From Streptomyces sp. SID8374 (GTDB lineage Bacteria; Actinomycetota; Actinomycetes; Streptomycetales; Streptomycetaceae), in NCBI RefSeq assembly GCF_009865135.1, contig NZ_WWGH01000001.1, forward strand, positions 2,914,001-2,978,000: a stretch of DNA of 64,000 nucleotides, in the 5' to 3' direction. Positions within the stretch are counted from its first letter, which is position 1, and each line of letters opens with the position of its first letter. This document shows positions 8,257-17,350 of this stretch, piece by piece. The notes beneath the pieces are model-generated. The model was not told the DNA's origin, did no database searches, and was given only the letters and a program-made list of their open reading frames with translations. The translations under genes and the position numbers were made by a program.

Positions 8257-11000
8257 GGCTTCAGTGTCAGCGTGTCGACCGTGGACTCGCCGACCGCGTC
8301 CGTACCGAAGGACCAGTCCAGCAGTTCACCGCCCGCCCACTTGTCGGTCTGGTCGGTGTAGTGCGCGTTGAACGCGTGCCCGGAGGCGCCCGTGAGGTTG
8401 ATCCAGCGGGACTTGTCCCAGTCCCCCACGTTGACGACCATCCGCATCGACGGCACCCAGATCACCTCGTAGCCGCTCGCCGCGTTCCAGCCGGTGGCGT
8501 TGACCGCCGCCTCGCCGCCGCCGAGGTTCCAGGGACCGCGGTTGAGCGCCCGCTGGAGCAGATCGGGCCCTTCGGTACCGAGGGTCTGGTTCTTCAGCAT
8601 CAGCCGGTGCAGCCGCCCCCAGCTCCAGGTGGAGATGTCCTTGCCGAGCTTGGCGGTCAGCTCCCAGCGCGCGTCCTCCATCGCCCGGCCGAAGAGGTCG
8701 TCCCGGTTCTCCAGCGCGGCCTCGCGGCCCCTGGCGGGCGCCTTCCACCACTCGTTGTCCTGGTCCTCGACGATGTCGCGGACCACCTGGAACCAGCGGT
8801 CGCCGCCGTCCGGCTGCGCGGAGTCGCCGTCGCGCTGGCCGCACTCGCGTACGAGCTTCTTCTGCTGGTCGGCCGGGCCGCTGTTCCTGGCCGGCGGCAC
8901 GTTGATGCAGTCGCCCTTGACCCGCAGCTCCTTGGGCAGTTTGTTGCCGAACGCGAGCTTGAGGATGTTGCGCCAGACGCCGTTGAAGTACGCGGCTGCC
9001 GCCGAGTCGGGCTCCTGGGTGTAGTCCCAGCCCTCCAGCAGCTTCTGCGCCTCACGCACGCTCGGGTCGGAGATGTTGATCTTCAGCAGCTCGGGCACCA
9101 GCAGCGCGGCGATCTCGCTGGTGTTGTCCATCTGCATCTTCTGCATGTCGTCGGTCGAGACCTTCTCGCCGCCCTTGATCTTCTGGGCGATGAGGTCGTT
9201 GATCCGCTGGCTGCGGGTGCCGTAACCCCAGTCCTTGGTGAGCAGGTGGGGGTACTTGCTCTCGTCGATCACGGCCTGGTTGGCGGTGACGATGTAGCCG
9301 CGCTTCGGGTTGTACTCGTAGGGCAGCTCGTCGAAGGGGACCGGGTCCTTCGCCCAGCCGTACGCCGGGTCCCAGCCGGGGCTGGGCAGCGTGCCGTCGC
9401 CCTTGAGGCGGACCGGGATGGTGCCCGGCGCCTGGTAGCCGATGTTGCCCTCGGTGTCGGCGTAGATGAGGTTCTGCGAGGGGACCTCGAAGTTCTTGGC
9501 GGCCGCCCGGAAGGTGGTGAAGTCCTTGGCCCGGTTGATCGCGAAGACCGCGTCCATGGACTTGCCCGGCTGGAGGGCGGTCCACTTCAGCGCGACCGCG
9601 TAGCCGTCGGCGCGGTCGGGGGCGGCGTTGGAGACGGGGGCCTTCTGGCCGACCTTGTCCAGTTCCTTGCTGCGGTCGGAGACCAGGGGCCCGTTGTTCG
9701 TCTCACGGACGGTGATCTTCCGGTCCTTGCCGCCCGCGACCTTGATGGTCTCCTCGCGGGTGATGAACGGCTTCACCTTGTCGCCGTACAGATAGCCGTC
9801 GCCGGAGACCTTCTCCAGGAAGAGGTCGGTGACGTCGGCGCCGAGGTTGGTGAGGCCCCAGGCGATGTCCTGGTTGTGGCCGATGATCACACCGGGCATC
9901 CCGGAGAAGGTGTAGCCCGCGGTGTCGTACTGGCAGGACTTGGAGAGCTCCCGGCAGTGCAGGCCCATCTGGTACCAGAGCGAGGGCAGCATCGGCGCCA
10001 GGTGCGGGTCGTTGGCGAGGAGCGCCTTGCCGGTGGTCGTGTGCTTGCCGTCGACGACCCAGGAGTTCGACCCGATGCCGTTGCCGTTGGGGCCGAGCAG
10101 GGCGGGGATCTCGTCCAGGGTGTCGGAGAGCGCGGAGAGCTGGGTGTTCAGGCCCTCGGTGGCGCCCTGCGGGGTCCCCGAGCCGATGTCGTCGGACGGG
10201 GTGGCGTCGAGGTCGAACTTGCCGGTGACCGGCGAGACCGCGCCCCGGTCGACGATCGGCTTGTGCGCCTCGTACGGGTAGTCCGGGTACAGGTCCTGGA
10301 TCTGGTCCTTGTCCAGCCGGCTGGTCAGCAGCGAGCGGTCGATCTCGTCCTGCATGTTGCCGCGCAGGTCCCAGGCCATGGCCTTGAGCCAGGCGACCGA
10401 GTCGACCGGGGTCCACTTGCCGGGCTTGTAGTCGTTGGTCAGCCCCAGCGCCGCGTACTCGACCGAGATGTCCCGGCCTTCCTTGCCCTTCAGGTACGCG
10501 TTGACGCCGTCCGCGTACGACTGGAGGTTCTTCTTGGTGTCCTCGTCCAGGACCTCGTCGTACTCCTCCTGCGCGACCTTGCGCCAGCCGAGCGTGCGCA
10601 GGAAGGAGTCCGTCGCCACCTGGCCGGAGCCGAACATCTCGGAGAGCCGGCCCGCCGTCATGTGGCGCCGGACGTCCATCTCCCAGAAGCGGTCCTGGGC
10701 CTGGACGAAGCCCTGGGCCCGGAAGAGGTCGGCGTCGGAGTCCGCGTAGATCTGCGGAATGCCGTAGGAGTCCCGTTTGACCTCGACGTCGCCGGAAAGG
10801 CCTTCGAGGGTGATCGTTCCGGTGGTCTGCGGGTACGAGGACCGCACCGTGGAGACGGACCAGTAGGCGCCGAACCCGACACCCGCGACGAGCGCCAGCA
10901 CCAGGACGAGCAGAAGAAGGCGGACGCGGCGCCCCTTCTTCCTGCCGGGCTTCTTCGCGTTGTCGGAAGGACCGGAAGAGTCGGTTGTATTGGCGGGCAT
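8253..11000 (-). CDS. Penicillin acylase family protein (Ntn hydrolase), membrane-anchored or secreted
   Basis: 915 residues. After a basic KKPGRKKGRRVR stretch comes a single transmembrane or signal segment (LLLLVLVLALVAGVGFGAYW), so the enzyme acts outside the membrane. The alpha-chain part contains GIPQIYADSDADLFRAQGFVQAQDRFWEMD. The beta chain begins at the conserved SNSWVV motif (about residue 310), whose Ser would be the N-terminal nucleophile after self-cleavage, followed by GKALLANDPHL. The family hydrolyses amides such as penicillins, acyl-homoserine lactones or lipopeptide acyl chains; the substrate here is unknown. The ATG at 11000 has an AAGGAC ribosome site. Confidence 0.92.
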   Translation of the reverse strand: MPANTTDSSGPSDNAKKPGRKKGRRVRLLLLVLVLALVAGVGFGAYWSVSTVRSSYPQTTGTITLEGLSGDVEVKRDSYGIPQIYADSDADLFRAQGFVQAQDRFWEMDVRRHMTAGRLSEMFGSGQVATDSFLRTLGWRKVAQEEYDEVLDEDTKKNLQSYADGVNAYLKGKEGRDISVEYAALGLTNDYKPGKWTPVDSVAWLKAMAWDLRGNMQDEIDRSLLTSRLDKDQIQDLYPDYPYEAHKPIVDRGAVSPVTGKFDLDATPSDDIGSGTPQGATEGLNTQLSALSDTLDEIPALLGPNGNGIGSNSWVVDGKHTTTGKALLANDPHLAPMLPSLWYQMGLHCRELSKSCQYDTAGYTFSGMPGVIIGHNQDIAWGLTNLGADVTDLFLEKVSGDGYLYGDKVKPFITREETIKVAGGKDRKITVRETNNGPLVSDRSKELDKVGQKAPVSNAAPDRADGYAVALKWTALQPGKSMDAVFAINRAKDFTTFRAAAKNFEVPSQNLIYADTEGNIGYQAPGTIPVRLKGDGTLPSPGWDPAYGWAKDPVPFDELPYEYNPKRGYIVTANQAVIDESKYPHLLTKDWGYGTRSQRINDLIAQKIKGGEKVSTDDMQKMQMDNTSEIAALLVPELLKINISDPSVREAQKLLEGWDYTQEPDSAAAAYFNGVWRNILKLAFGNKLPKELRVKGDCINVPPARNSGPADQQKKLVRECGQRDGDSAQPDGGDRWFQVVRDIVEDQDNEWWKAPARGREAALENRDDLFGRAMEDARWELTAKLGKDISTWSWGRLHRLMLKNQTLGTEGPDLLQRALNRGPWNLGGGEAAVNATGWNAASGYEVIWVPSMRMVVNVGDWDKSRWINLTGASGHAFNAHYTDQTDKWAGGELLDWSFGTDAVGESTVDTLTLKP

Positions 11001-11239
11001 CGCTGTCCTTCGAGGGGCAGGGTGGTCCTGGGAGTGCAGGAGCAACCATAGGCGCAGCCGAGAAGCCACTCGGACGCGGTATAGGGATGCATCCATTTGC
11101 GCCCATCCCTTGTATGGAGACGCGCGGCCTCAATGCGATCGCCGAAGCCGTCAAGGAAGCGTTAAAGATTAGGTAAGGTAACGAAGTAACTGGCTGCCGG
11201 AGGACGATCCGGCAGGCGCACGCAGGGAAGGAACGGACC
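11001..11239. other. Divergent intergenic region
   Basis: 239 bases between the acylase gene and the antiporter. They must hold promoters in both directions. A short open frame from an ATG at 11086 reads 29 codons (MHPFAPIPCMETRG...) but has no ribosome site and atypical codon use, so I do not call it a gene. Confidence 0.4.
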
Positions 11240-12895
11240 CTGACTGTCCACGCGCTCAACGAACTCCTGCTCGTCTGCTCGCTCGTCCTGCTCGTCGCCG
11301 TGGCGGCGGTACGGATCTCCTCGCGCAGCGGGCTCCCCAGCCTGCTCCTGTACCTCGGCATCGGGATCGCCCTCGGACAGGACGGCATCTTCGACGTCAA
11401 GTTCGACAACGCCGAGCTGACCCAGGTGATCGGCTACGCCGCCCTGGTCGTCATCCTCGCCGAGGGCGGACTCGGGGCGAAGTGGAAAGAGGTCCGCCCC
11501 GTCCTGCCGGCGGCCGCGGTGGTCTCCACCGTCGGCGTCGGCATCAGCGTGGGCGTCACGGCCTCGGCCGCGCACTACCTCGTCGGCCTGGACTGGCGCC
11601 AGGCCCTCATCATCGGCGCGGTCGTCTCCTCCACCGACGCCGCGGCCGTCTTCTCCGTGCTGCGCAGAGTGCCGTTGCCGTCCCGGATCACCGGTGTGCT
11701 GGAGGCCGAGTCCGGCTTCAACGACGCCCCCGTGGTCATCCTGGTCGTCGCGTTCTCCGCGGTCGGCCCGGTGGAGCACTGGTATCTGCTGATCGGCGAG
11801 ATCGCCCTGGAGCTGGCGATCGGCGCCGCCATCGGCATCACCGTGGGCTGGCTGGGCTCCCTGGGGCTGCGGCACGTCGCCCTGCCCGCCTCCGGCCTCT
11901 ACCCGATCGCCGTGATGGCCATCGCCGTGATGGCGTACGCGGCGGGCGCCATGGCCCACGGCAGCGGGTTCCTCGCGGTCTACCTGGCGGCCATGATCCT
12001 CGGCAACTCCAAGCTGCCGCACTGGCCCGCCACCCGTGGCTTCGCCGACGGGCTGGGCTGGCTGGCCCAGATCGGCATGTTCGTGCTGCTCGGCCTGCTG
12101 GTCACCCCGCACGACCTGGTCGACGACTTCTGGCCCGCCGTCGTGGTGGGCCTGGTGCTGACCATGGTGGCCCGGCCGCTGTCGGTCTTCCTCAGCCTGG
12201 CGCCGTTCCGGCTGCCGGCGCGCGAGAAGGTCCTCATGTCGTGGGCCGGGCTGCGCGGGGCCGTTCCCATCATCCTGGCCACCATCCCGATGGTCTCGGG
12301 GGTCGAGGGCAGCACCAGGATCTTCAACATCGTCTTCGTCCTGGTCATCGTCTACACACTGATCCAGGGCCCGACCCTGCCGTGGGTCGCGGCCAAGCTG
12401 AAGATCGCCGACGACGATGCCGAGGCCGACGACCTGGGCGTCGAGTCCGCCCCGCTGGAGCGGCTGCGCGGCCATCTGCTCTCGGTCGACATCCCCGAGA
12501 AGTCCAAGATGCACGGCGTCGAGGTCGGCGAGCTGCGGCTCCCGGCCGGGGCGGCGGTCACGCTGGTGGTCCGCGAGAACGAGAGCTTCGTGCCCTCCCC
12601 CACCACGGTCCTGCGGCGCGGCGACGAGCTGCTGGTGGTGGCGACCGACCCGGTGCGCGACCAGGCCGAGGCCCGGCTCCGGGCGGTCGGCGAGGGCGGC
12701 AAGCTGGCCGGCTGGCTGGGGACGGGCGCGCTGTCCGGTACGCCGACCCATCCCGCGCCTCCCAGGCTCGCGAAGCCCTCGACGGCGGGCGGATCCGCCG
12801 TCCGGCAGGCCGTGAAACCGGTCCGGCCCGTCAAGAAGCTCGGACGGGCCGACGACGCCCCCACCACAGGTGGTACGAACACGCGTCGCCCATAG
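11240..12895 (+). CDS. Potassium/proton antiporter, CPA1 type with RCK_C domain
   Basis: 551 residues if the rare CTG at 11240 is used. A GGGAAGGAAC ribosome site sits six bases upstream, and the frame then begins TVHALNELLLVCSLVLLV, the missing first membrane helix. A GTG at 11300 would remove that helix. About 12 hydrophobic segments follow, including the SSTDAAAVFSVLR and ESGFNDAPVVILV motifs, whose acidic residues carry cations in this family. After about residue 410 the cytoplasmic tail holds a TrkA-C/RCK_C fold (HGVEVGELRLPAGAAVTLVV, RRGDELLVVATDPVRDQAEARL), likely a ligand sensor. Role: K+ or Na+ export in exchange for protons. Confidence 0.88.
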   Translation: MTVHALNELLLVCSLVLLVAVAAVRISSRSGLPSLLLYLGIGIALGQDGIFDVKFDNAELTQVIGYAALVVILAEGGLGAKWKEVRPVLPAAAVVSTVGVGISVGVTASAAHYLVGLDWRQALIIGAVVSSTDAAAVFSVLRRVPLPSRITGVLEAESGFNDAPVVILVVAFSAVGPVEHWYLLIGEIALELAIGAAIGITVGWLGSLGLRHVALPASGLYPIAVMAIAVMAYAAGAMAHGSGFLAVYLAAMILGNSKLPHWPATRGFADGLGWLAQIGMFVLLGLLVTPHDLVDDFWPAVVVGLVLTMVARPLSVFLSLAPFRLPAREKVLMSWAGLRGAVPIILATIPMVSGVEGSTRIFNIVFVLVIVYTLIQGPTLPWVAAKLKIADDDAEADDLGVESAPLERLRGHLLSVDIPEKSKMHGVEVGELRLPAGAAVTLVVRENESFVPSPTTVLRRGDELLVVATDPVRDQAEARLRAVGEGGKLAGWLGTGALSGTPTHPAPPRLAKPSTAGGSAVRQAVKPVRPVKKLGRADDAPTTGGTNTRRP

Positions 12896-12915
12896 GACGC
12901 GGATCACAGGCTCAT

Positions 12916-12957
12916 CAGGAAGCCCTGTACGCATTCACAGGCGTACAGGGCTTCCTG
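12916..12957. terminator. Perfect 17-base hairpin terminator after the antiporter
   Basis: CAGGAAGCCCTGTACGC and its exact complement flank an 8-base loop, 20 bases after the antiporter stop. The rest of the gap to the MFS gene (12958-13188) shows no gene I can support. Confidence 0.8.
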
Positions 12958-13188
12958 CCTGTACGATGAAAGGCACACTGATCGACCAACTCTGTCTGAT
13001 GCAGAGCTGGCGCGACCGTATGGCGGTCGTGGTGCCTCTTCGCCCGGCGTTTCTTCGCCGATGGCAGCGAGTCGCCCGGCATCTACCGCAGTTCCGCGCG
13101 AAGAGGACAGCTCTCGGCCGCTTCCGTCCGGCCCGCCCCACAAAGGCGCCGGGAAGCACTGCCACCAGACGGCAGAAAGGCAAGGACC

Positions 13189-14469
13189 GTGGCAGACACG
13201 GTCACCGACCGCCCCGGATACGGGCAACTGCTCCGCACCCCCGGTGCGTGGACCTTCCTCCTTCCGGGCTTCGCCGCACGGCAGCCCTTCGCGATGCTGA
13301 CCATCGGCATCGTGCTGCTCGTGCAGCACACCACCGGCTCCTACGGCTCCGCGGGCGCTGTCGCGGCCGTCGCCGGCGTCTCCATGGCGCTGGTCGCCCC
13401 GCAGGGCGGCAAACTCGCCGACCGGTTCGGCCAGCGGGCCGTCCTGCTGCCCGGCGTCCTGCTGCACACCGCCTCCGTCGGCGCCCTGACCGCGCTGGCG
13501 CTCGCGGACGCGCCCCTGTGGGCCCTGTTCGCCGCCGCGGTGCCCACCGGCGCCTCGGTCCCGCAGATCGGCCCGATGGTGCGCGCCCGCTGGGCCGCGA
13601 TGCTGGGGGCCACCCCGGACCGGCCCGCCTCCCCGCTGATGTCCACCGCCGCCGCCTTCGAGTCGGTGACGGACGAGTTCACCTTCGTCCTCGGACCGGT
13701 CATCGCGACCGCGCTGTGCACCGGCGTGCACCCGGCGGCCGGGCTGATCACCGAGGCCGCGCTCACCCTGATCGGCGGTCTGCTCTTCGCCGCGCAGCGC
13801 GCCACCCAGCCCGCTCCCCGCCCCGCCGCCACGGCGGACCGGCCGCACACCTCGGCCCTCTCCGTCCCCGGCGTCCGGGTCCTCGTCGTCGCCTTCCTGG
13901 GCATCGGCGCGGTCTTCGGCGGCATGCAGGTCTCGCTGACGGCGTTCTCCGAGGAGATCGGCCACCCCGGCGTCAACGGCCTGCTGTACGGGATCTTCGC
14001 GGCGGGCAACATGCTGGCCGGCATCGTCTGCGGCGCCATCGCCTGGAAGAGCAGCCCGCAGCGCCGTCTCGTCGTCGGCTATGTCGCCCTGACCCTCATG
14101 GCGTCCGGCCTCTGGGCCGTGCACTCCGTACCGCTGCTGGCCGGACTCGGCCTGCTGGTCGGCCTCTGCATCGCTCCGGCCCTGATCAGCGGCTACACGC
14201 TGGTCGAGTCGCTGGTGCCCGCCACCGCCCGCACCGAGGCCTTCACCTGGCTGACGGGCGCCGTGGCACTGGGCCAGGCCGCCGCCGTGACCGTGGCGGG
14301 ACAGCTCGCCGACGCCCACGGTGCGAGCACCGGATTCCTGGTCCCGCTGGCCGGTACCGTACTGGCGCTGGCGACCCTGCTGGCCCTGCGTTCACGGCTC
14401 GCCCCGAAGTCCGTGGGACGGACCGTCGCACGTGGGATCGGTCACCGCGAGCCGGTCATGGTGGACTGA
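13189..14469 (+). CDS. MFS transporter
   Basis: 426 residues with about 12 hydrophobic helices. The loop between helices 2 and 3 reads GGKLADRFGQRAVLLPG, the MFS motif A (GxLaDrxGrk). The middle of the protein has a cytoplasmic break around RATQPAPRPAATADRPHTS, dividing the two six-helix halves. The GTG start at 13189 follows a GGCAAGGACC ribosome site. Substrate unknown; proteins of this shape are usually drug or metabolite exporters. It appears to be a single gene, bounded upstream by a strong terminator and downstream by the fmdB promoter. Confidence 0.88.
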   Translation: MADTVTDRPGYGQLLRTPGAWTFLLPGFAARQPFAMLTIGIVLLVQHTTGSYGSAGAVAAVAGVSMALVAPQGGKLADRFGQRAVLLPGVLLHTASVGALTALALADAPLWALFAAAVPTGASVPQIGPMVRARWAAMLGATPDRPASPLMSTAAAFESVTDEFTFVLGPVIATALCTGVHPAAGLITEAALTLIGGLLFAAQRATQPAPRPAATADRPHTSALSVPGVRVLVVAFLGIGAVFGGMQVSLTAFSEEIGHPGVNGLLYGIFAAGNMLAGIVCGAIAWKSSPQRRLVVGYVALTLMASGLWAVHSVPLLAGLGLLVGLCIAPALISGYTLVESLVPATARTEAFTWLTGAVALGQAAAVTVAGQLADAHGASTGFLVPLAGTVLALATLLALRSRLAPKSVGRTVARGIGHREPVMVD

Positions 14470-14499
14470 TCCCGCGGAATACGTCAGTATGGAGCGTCG

Positions 14500-14526
14500 T
14501 TAGCACTCATTGAGTGAGAGTGCCAG
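14500..14526 (+). promoter_or_regulatory. CIRCE-like operator (HrcA site) before the FmdB gene
   Basis: TTAGCACTC, nine bases, then GAGTGCCAG. The CIRCE consensus is TTAGCACTC-N9-GAGTGCTAA, so the left arm is exact and the right arm matches in the first six bases. It ends just before the AGGAGGAGCA ribosome site of the FmdB gene, an ideal place for repression by the heat-shock repressor HrcA. Confidence 0.75.
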
Positions 14527-14535
14527 GAGGAGCAA

Positions 14536-14874
14536 GTGCCGACCTATCAGTACCAGTGCACCGAGTGCGGCGAGGGCCTCGAGGCGGTGCAGAAGTTCAC
14601 CGATGATGCCCTGACCGTGTGCCCGAGCTGCGACGGACGCCTGAAGAAGGTGTTCTCTGCGGTCGGCATCGTCTTCAAGGGTTCCGGTTTCTACCGGAAC
14701 GACAGCCGCGGCTCCTCGTCGAGCAGCACGCCGGCGACGTCGACCTCGAAGTCGTCCGACTCCGGTTCGTCGTCCTCGTCGACGGGTTCGGACGCGAAGT
14801 CGAGTGCTTCGTCGTCGTCCTCGTCGTCGGCGCCCGCGCCGGCCTCGTCGTCGAGCGGTACGTCGGCCGCCTGA
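14536..14874 (+). CDS. FmdB family zinc-ribbon protein
   Basis: 112 residues. The first 55 form a zinc ribbon: PTYQYQCTECGEGLE with its first CxxC, then VCPSCDGRLKKVFSAVGIVFKGSGFY with the second CxxC and the conserved KGSGFY end. The remaining half is a Ser/Thr-rich low-complexity tail (runs of SSSS), common in actinobacterial members. Family knowledge: FmdB was named as a putative regulator of formamidase and amidase expression, but its molecular role is unsettled. The GTG start follows AGGAGGAGCAA. The CIRCE-like element upstream suggests heat-shock control. A strong hairpin lies downstream. Confidence 0.9.
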   Translation: MPTYQYQCTECGEGLEAVQKFTDDALTVCPSCDGRLKKVFSAVGIVFKGSGFYRNDSRGSSSSSTPATSTSKSSDSGSSSSSTGSDAKSSASSSSSSSAPAPASSSSGTSAA

Positions 14875-14900
14875 GCCCGCGTACGCCCCACACGCTTCAC

Positions 14901-14931
14901 CGGACCCCGCCGATCCACTCGGCGGGGTCCG
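14901..14931 (+). terminator. Hairpin terminator after the FmdB gene
   Basis: A perfect 13-base inverted repeat, CGGACCCCGCCGA / TCGGCGGGGTCCG, with a 5-base loop, 26 bases past the FmdB stop and 50 bases before the next gene. Confidence 0.75.
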
Positions 14932-14980
14932 TGCGTTTCCCGGGCGCGGCTCCACATGCCCACCCGGATACGGTGACCGC

Positions 14981-15865
14981 ATGGTGAACGCACACACGGA
15001 CACGAGCTCCGGCACAGACATCGCGGGTACGGCGCCGGGGGCGGAGATCGGGGTCATCGGAGGCTCGGGCTTCTACTCCTTCCTGGAGGACGTCACCGAG
15101 GTCTCCGTGGACACCCCTTACGGGAAGCCCAGCGACTCGGTCTTCCTCGGCGAGATCGGCGGCCGCCGGGTGGCGTTCCTGCCCCGCCACGGCCGCGGCC
15201 ACCATCTGCCGCCCCACCGCATCAACTACCGGGCCAACCTCTGGGCGCTGCGCTCCGTCGGCGTCCGCCAGGTGCTCGGCCCGTGCGCCGTGGGCGGGCT
15301 GCGCCCGGAGTTCGGCCCTGGCACGCTGCTCGTCCCTGACCAGCTGGTGGACCGCACCAAGGCCCGTGTGCAGACGTATTACGACGGTGAGACCCGAGCC
15401 GACGGGACCGTACCCAACGTCGTGCACCTGGGCTTCGCCGACCCGTACTGCCCCGAGGGGCGGAAGGCCGCGCTCACCGCGGCGCGCGGACGCGGCTGGG
15501 AGCCGGTGGACGGCGGCACCCTGGTGGTGGTCGAGGGGCCGCGCTTCTCCACCCGCGCGGAATCCCGCTGGCATGCGGCGATGGGCTGGTCGGTGGTCGG
15601 GATGACCGGGCATCCGGAAGCCGTGCTCGCCCGGGAACTGGGGCTCTGCTACACCACCCTGACCCTCGTGACCGACCTGGACGCGGGCGCGGAGGCCGGT
15701 GAGGGCGTCTCCCACGAGGAGGTGCTCCAGGTGTTCGCGGCCAACGTGGACCGGCTGCGGTCGGTGCTGTTCGACGCCGTGGGCGGGCTGCCGGAGACCG
15801 GGGCCCGCAACTGCACCTGCGCCCATGCGCTGGACGGGATCGACACCGGGGTCGCGCTGCCGTAG
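14981..15865 (+). CDS. mtnP: S-methyl-5'-thioadenosine phosphorylase
   Basis: 294 residues. The enzyme splits methylthioadenosine (from S-adenosylmethionine use) with phosphate into adenine and methylthioribose-1-phosphate for methionine salvage. Class 2 purine nucleoside phosphorylase marks are visible: IGVIGGSGFYSFL (phosphate-binding GGSG), FLPRHGRGHHLPPHRINYRANLWAL, VVVEGPRFSTRAES, GMTGHPEAVLARELGLCY and TLVTDLDAG. The ATG at 14981 starts about 20 residues before the conserved core, matching family length. It stands alone. Confidence 0.93.
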   Translation: MVNAHTDTSSGTDIAGTAPGAEIGVIGGSGFYSFLEDVTEVSVDTPYGKPSDSVFLGEIGGRRVAFLPRHGRGHHLPPHRINYRANLWALRSVGVRQVLGPCAVGGLRPEFGPGTLLVPDQLVDRTKARVQTYYDGETRADGTVPNVVHLGFADPYCPEGRKAALTAARGRGWEPVDGGTLVVVEGPRFSTRAESRWHAAMGWSVVGMTGHPEAVLARELGLCYTTLTLVTDLDAGAEAGEGVSHEEVLQVFAANVDRLRSVLFDAVGGLPETGARNCTCAHALDGIDTGVALP

Positions 15866-16055
15866 GGGCATGCTCTCGCTCAGGAGCACCTGTTGGCGGC
15901 CGGGGCACCGGATCGGGTGACGGAGTTGTCCACAATCCCGTGGTTGTCCACAGGCCTCAGCGGGATTCGTGCGGAGCGTGGATCGTGAGGGGAGTTCGGC
16001 CGGGACCTCCGGCCGGGCTCCCCTCGTTCGATCGCCTCCGATTGCAGGTGAAGCC

Positions 16056-16688
16056 ATGTCCCCGCCCCTGTCCCCCTCCCCCGCTCCGTCCTCTTTCCCC
16101 GCCCGGCCCCCGGCGCCGCCGCCCGCCCCGTCCGGGGTGGGGCCGTTCGCGCCGCTGCGGGTGCGGGGCGGCGGGGCGTACCGGCTGCGGCGGATGCTGC
16201 GCAGACAGCGACGCGCGATCGCCGCGGGGATCGCCCTGGTGGGCGCGGCACTGGCCACGACGGGCCTGGGCAGCGCCGCACCCGGCCCTACGGCTTCGGA
16301 CAGCGCCGCCGTATCCGATCCGGCCATGTCCGGTACGACGGTGGGGTCCGGGCGTCCTTCGGCACGCCTCGTCTCCGCGCCGGTGCGGATCGCTGACGCC
16401 GAGACGGTACGGCTGCTGCGCCCGGGGGACCGCGTCGATGTGATCGCGGTGGGCGAGGCGGGCGACGACGCCCGTCTGGTGGCACGCGGGGTGCGGGTGT
16501 CCCAGGTGCCGGTGGGCCGGGCCGCCGATGACGGTGGCCTCCGGGGCGGCGGTGACGGGGTGACCGGCATGAGGGCGGCACCGGAGGGGGCTCTGGTGAT
16601 GCTGTCCGTGGAGCGGTCCACCGCCACGGCGCTGCTGGGCGCGGGCGCTTCGGGACGGCTGGCGGTGGCGGTGTCCGATGCGAACTGA
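16056..16688 (+). CDS. RcpC/CpaB-like protein, membrane-anchored
   Basis: 210 residues. A Pro-rich cytoplasmic leader (residues 1-45) and a basic stretch (RRMLRRQRRAIAAG) precede one hydrophobic segment (IALVGAALATTGLG). The outside part reads VRIADAETVRLLRPGDRVDVIAVG, then ARLVARGVRVSQVP, then EGALVMLSVERSTATALLGA. This is the RcpC-type domain of CpaB, the Flp (Tad) pilus periplasmic assembly protein. No other pilus genes are near, so it is an orphan, which is common in Streptomyces; its actual job is unknown. The ATG follows AGGTGAAG. The 190-base gap before it shows nothing definite. Confidence 0.7.
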   Translation: MSPPLSPSPAPSSFPARPPAPPPAPSGVGPFAPLRVRGGGAYRLRRMLRRQRRAIAAGIALVGAALATTGLGSAAPGPTASDSAAVSDPAMSGTTVGSGRPSARLVSAPVRIADAETVRLLRPGDRVDVIAVGEAGDDARLVARGVRVSQVPVGRAADDGGLRGGGDGVTGMRAAPEGALVMLSVERSTATALLGAGASGRLAVAVSDAN

Positions 16689-16801
16689 CGCTCTCTCAAG
16701 TCACTCGTGGGCATTACCGGATTGGACACTGTTGCCTTCTCCCGCCTTAGGTGGCGGAGCAGTTTGCTCCCGTCACCGCACATGCGAAAGAAGGCTCACC
16801 T

Positions 16802-17341
16802 GTGAGCGAGAAGAAGGTCAGTCTGCTGGAGGGCTTCAAGGCCTTCCTGACCCGCGGCAATGTGATCGACCTTGCGGTGGCTGTCGTCATCGGGGCCGCG
16901 TTCACGAACATCGTGAACGCGTTCGTCAAGGGCATCATCAATCCACTGGTCGGCGCGTTCGGCACGCAGGACCTGGACAACTACAGCTCCTGCCTGCGGG
17001 GCCCCTGCACCACGGACCCGGCCACCGGCGAGATGGACGGGATCGAGATCCTGTGGGGCTCGGTGCTCAGCGCCGCCCTCAGCTTCCTGATCACCGCCGC
17101 CGTCGTGTACTTCCTGCTGGTGCTCCCGATGGCCAAGTACCTGGCCCGGCGGGCGGCGATGCAGGCCGCCAAGGAGGGCGTGCAGGAGACGCTGGAGATC
17201 AGCGAGCTGGAGGTGCTCAAGGAGATCCGCGACGCCTTGGTCGCGCAGCGCGGTGGTGGCGCGGCGGGTGCCGGTGGGTTCGGTGCCGGTGGGCCGGGCG
17301 AGGACGGAGGGGCGCTGCCGGGCCGGGACGGGGAGCGGTAG
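16802..17341 (+). CDS. mscL: Large-conductance mechanosensitive channel MscL
   Basis: 179 residues. MscL opens under membrane tension to release solutes on osmotic downshock. The N-terminal amphipathic helix and first membrane helix are evident (GFKAFLTRGNVIDLAVAVVIGAAF), followed by TNIVNAFVKGIINPLVG. The periplasmic loop contains two Cys and GEMDGIEILWGS, and the second membrane helix is FLITAAVVYFLLVLPM. A cytoplasmic helix bundle and a Gly-rich tail follow. The loop is longer than in E. coli, as usual in actinomycetes. The GTG at 16802 was chosen for the AAGAAGG ribosome site and direct entry to the conserved helix. Confidence 0.93.
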   Translation: MSEKKVSLLEGFKAFLTRGNVIDLAVAVVIGAAFTNIVNAFVKGIINPLVGAFGTQDLDNYSSCLRGPCTTDPATGEMDGIEILWGSVLSAALSFLITAAVVYFLLVLPMAKYLARRAAMQAAKEGVQETLEISELEVLKEIRDALVAQRGGGAAGAGGFGAGGPGEDGGALPGRDGER

Positions 17342-17350
17342 CCCTAGGGC

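Noticed and set aside
14804..14980. N-terminal extension of methylthioadenosine phosphorylase
   Set aside because: It runs through the FmdB tail and a terminator hairpin and is Arg/Pro low complexity; the ATG at 14981 fits the family.
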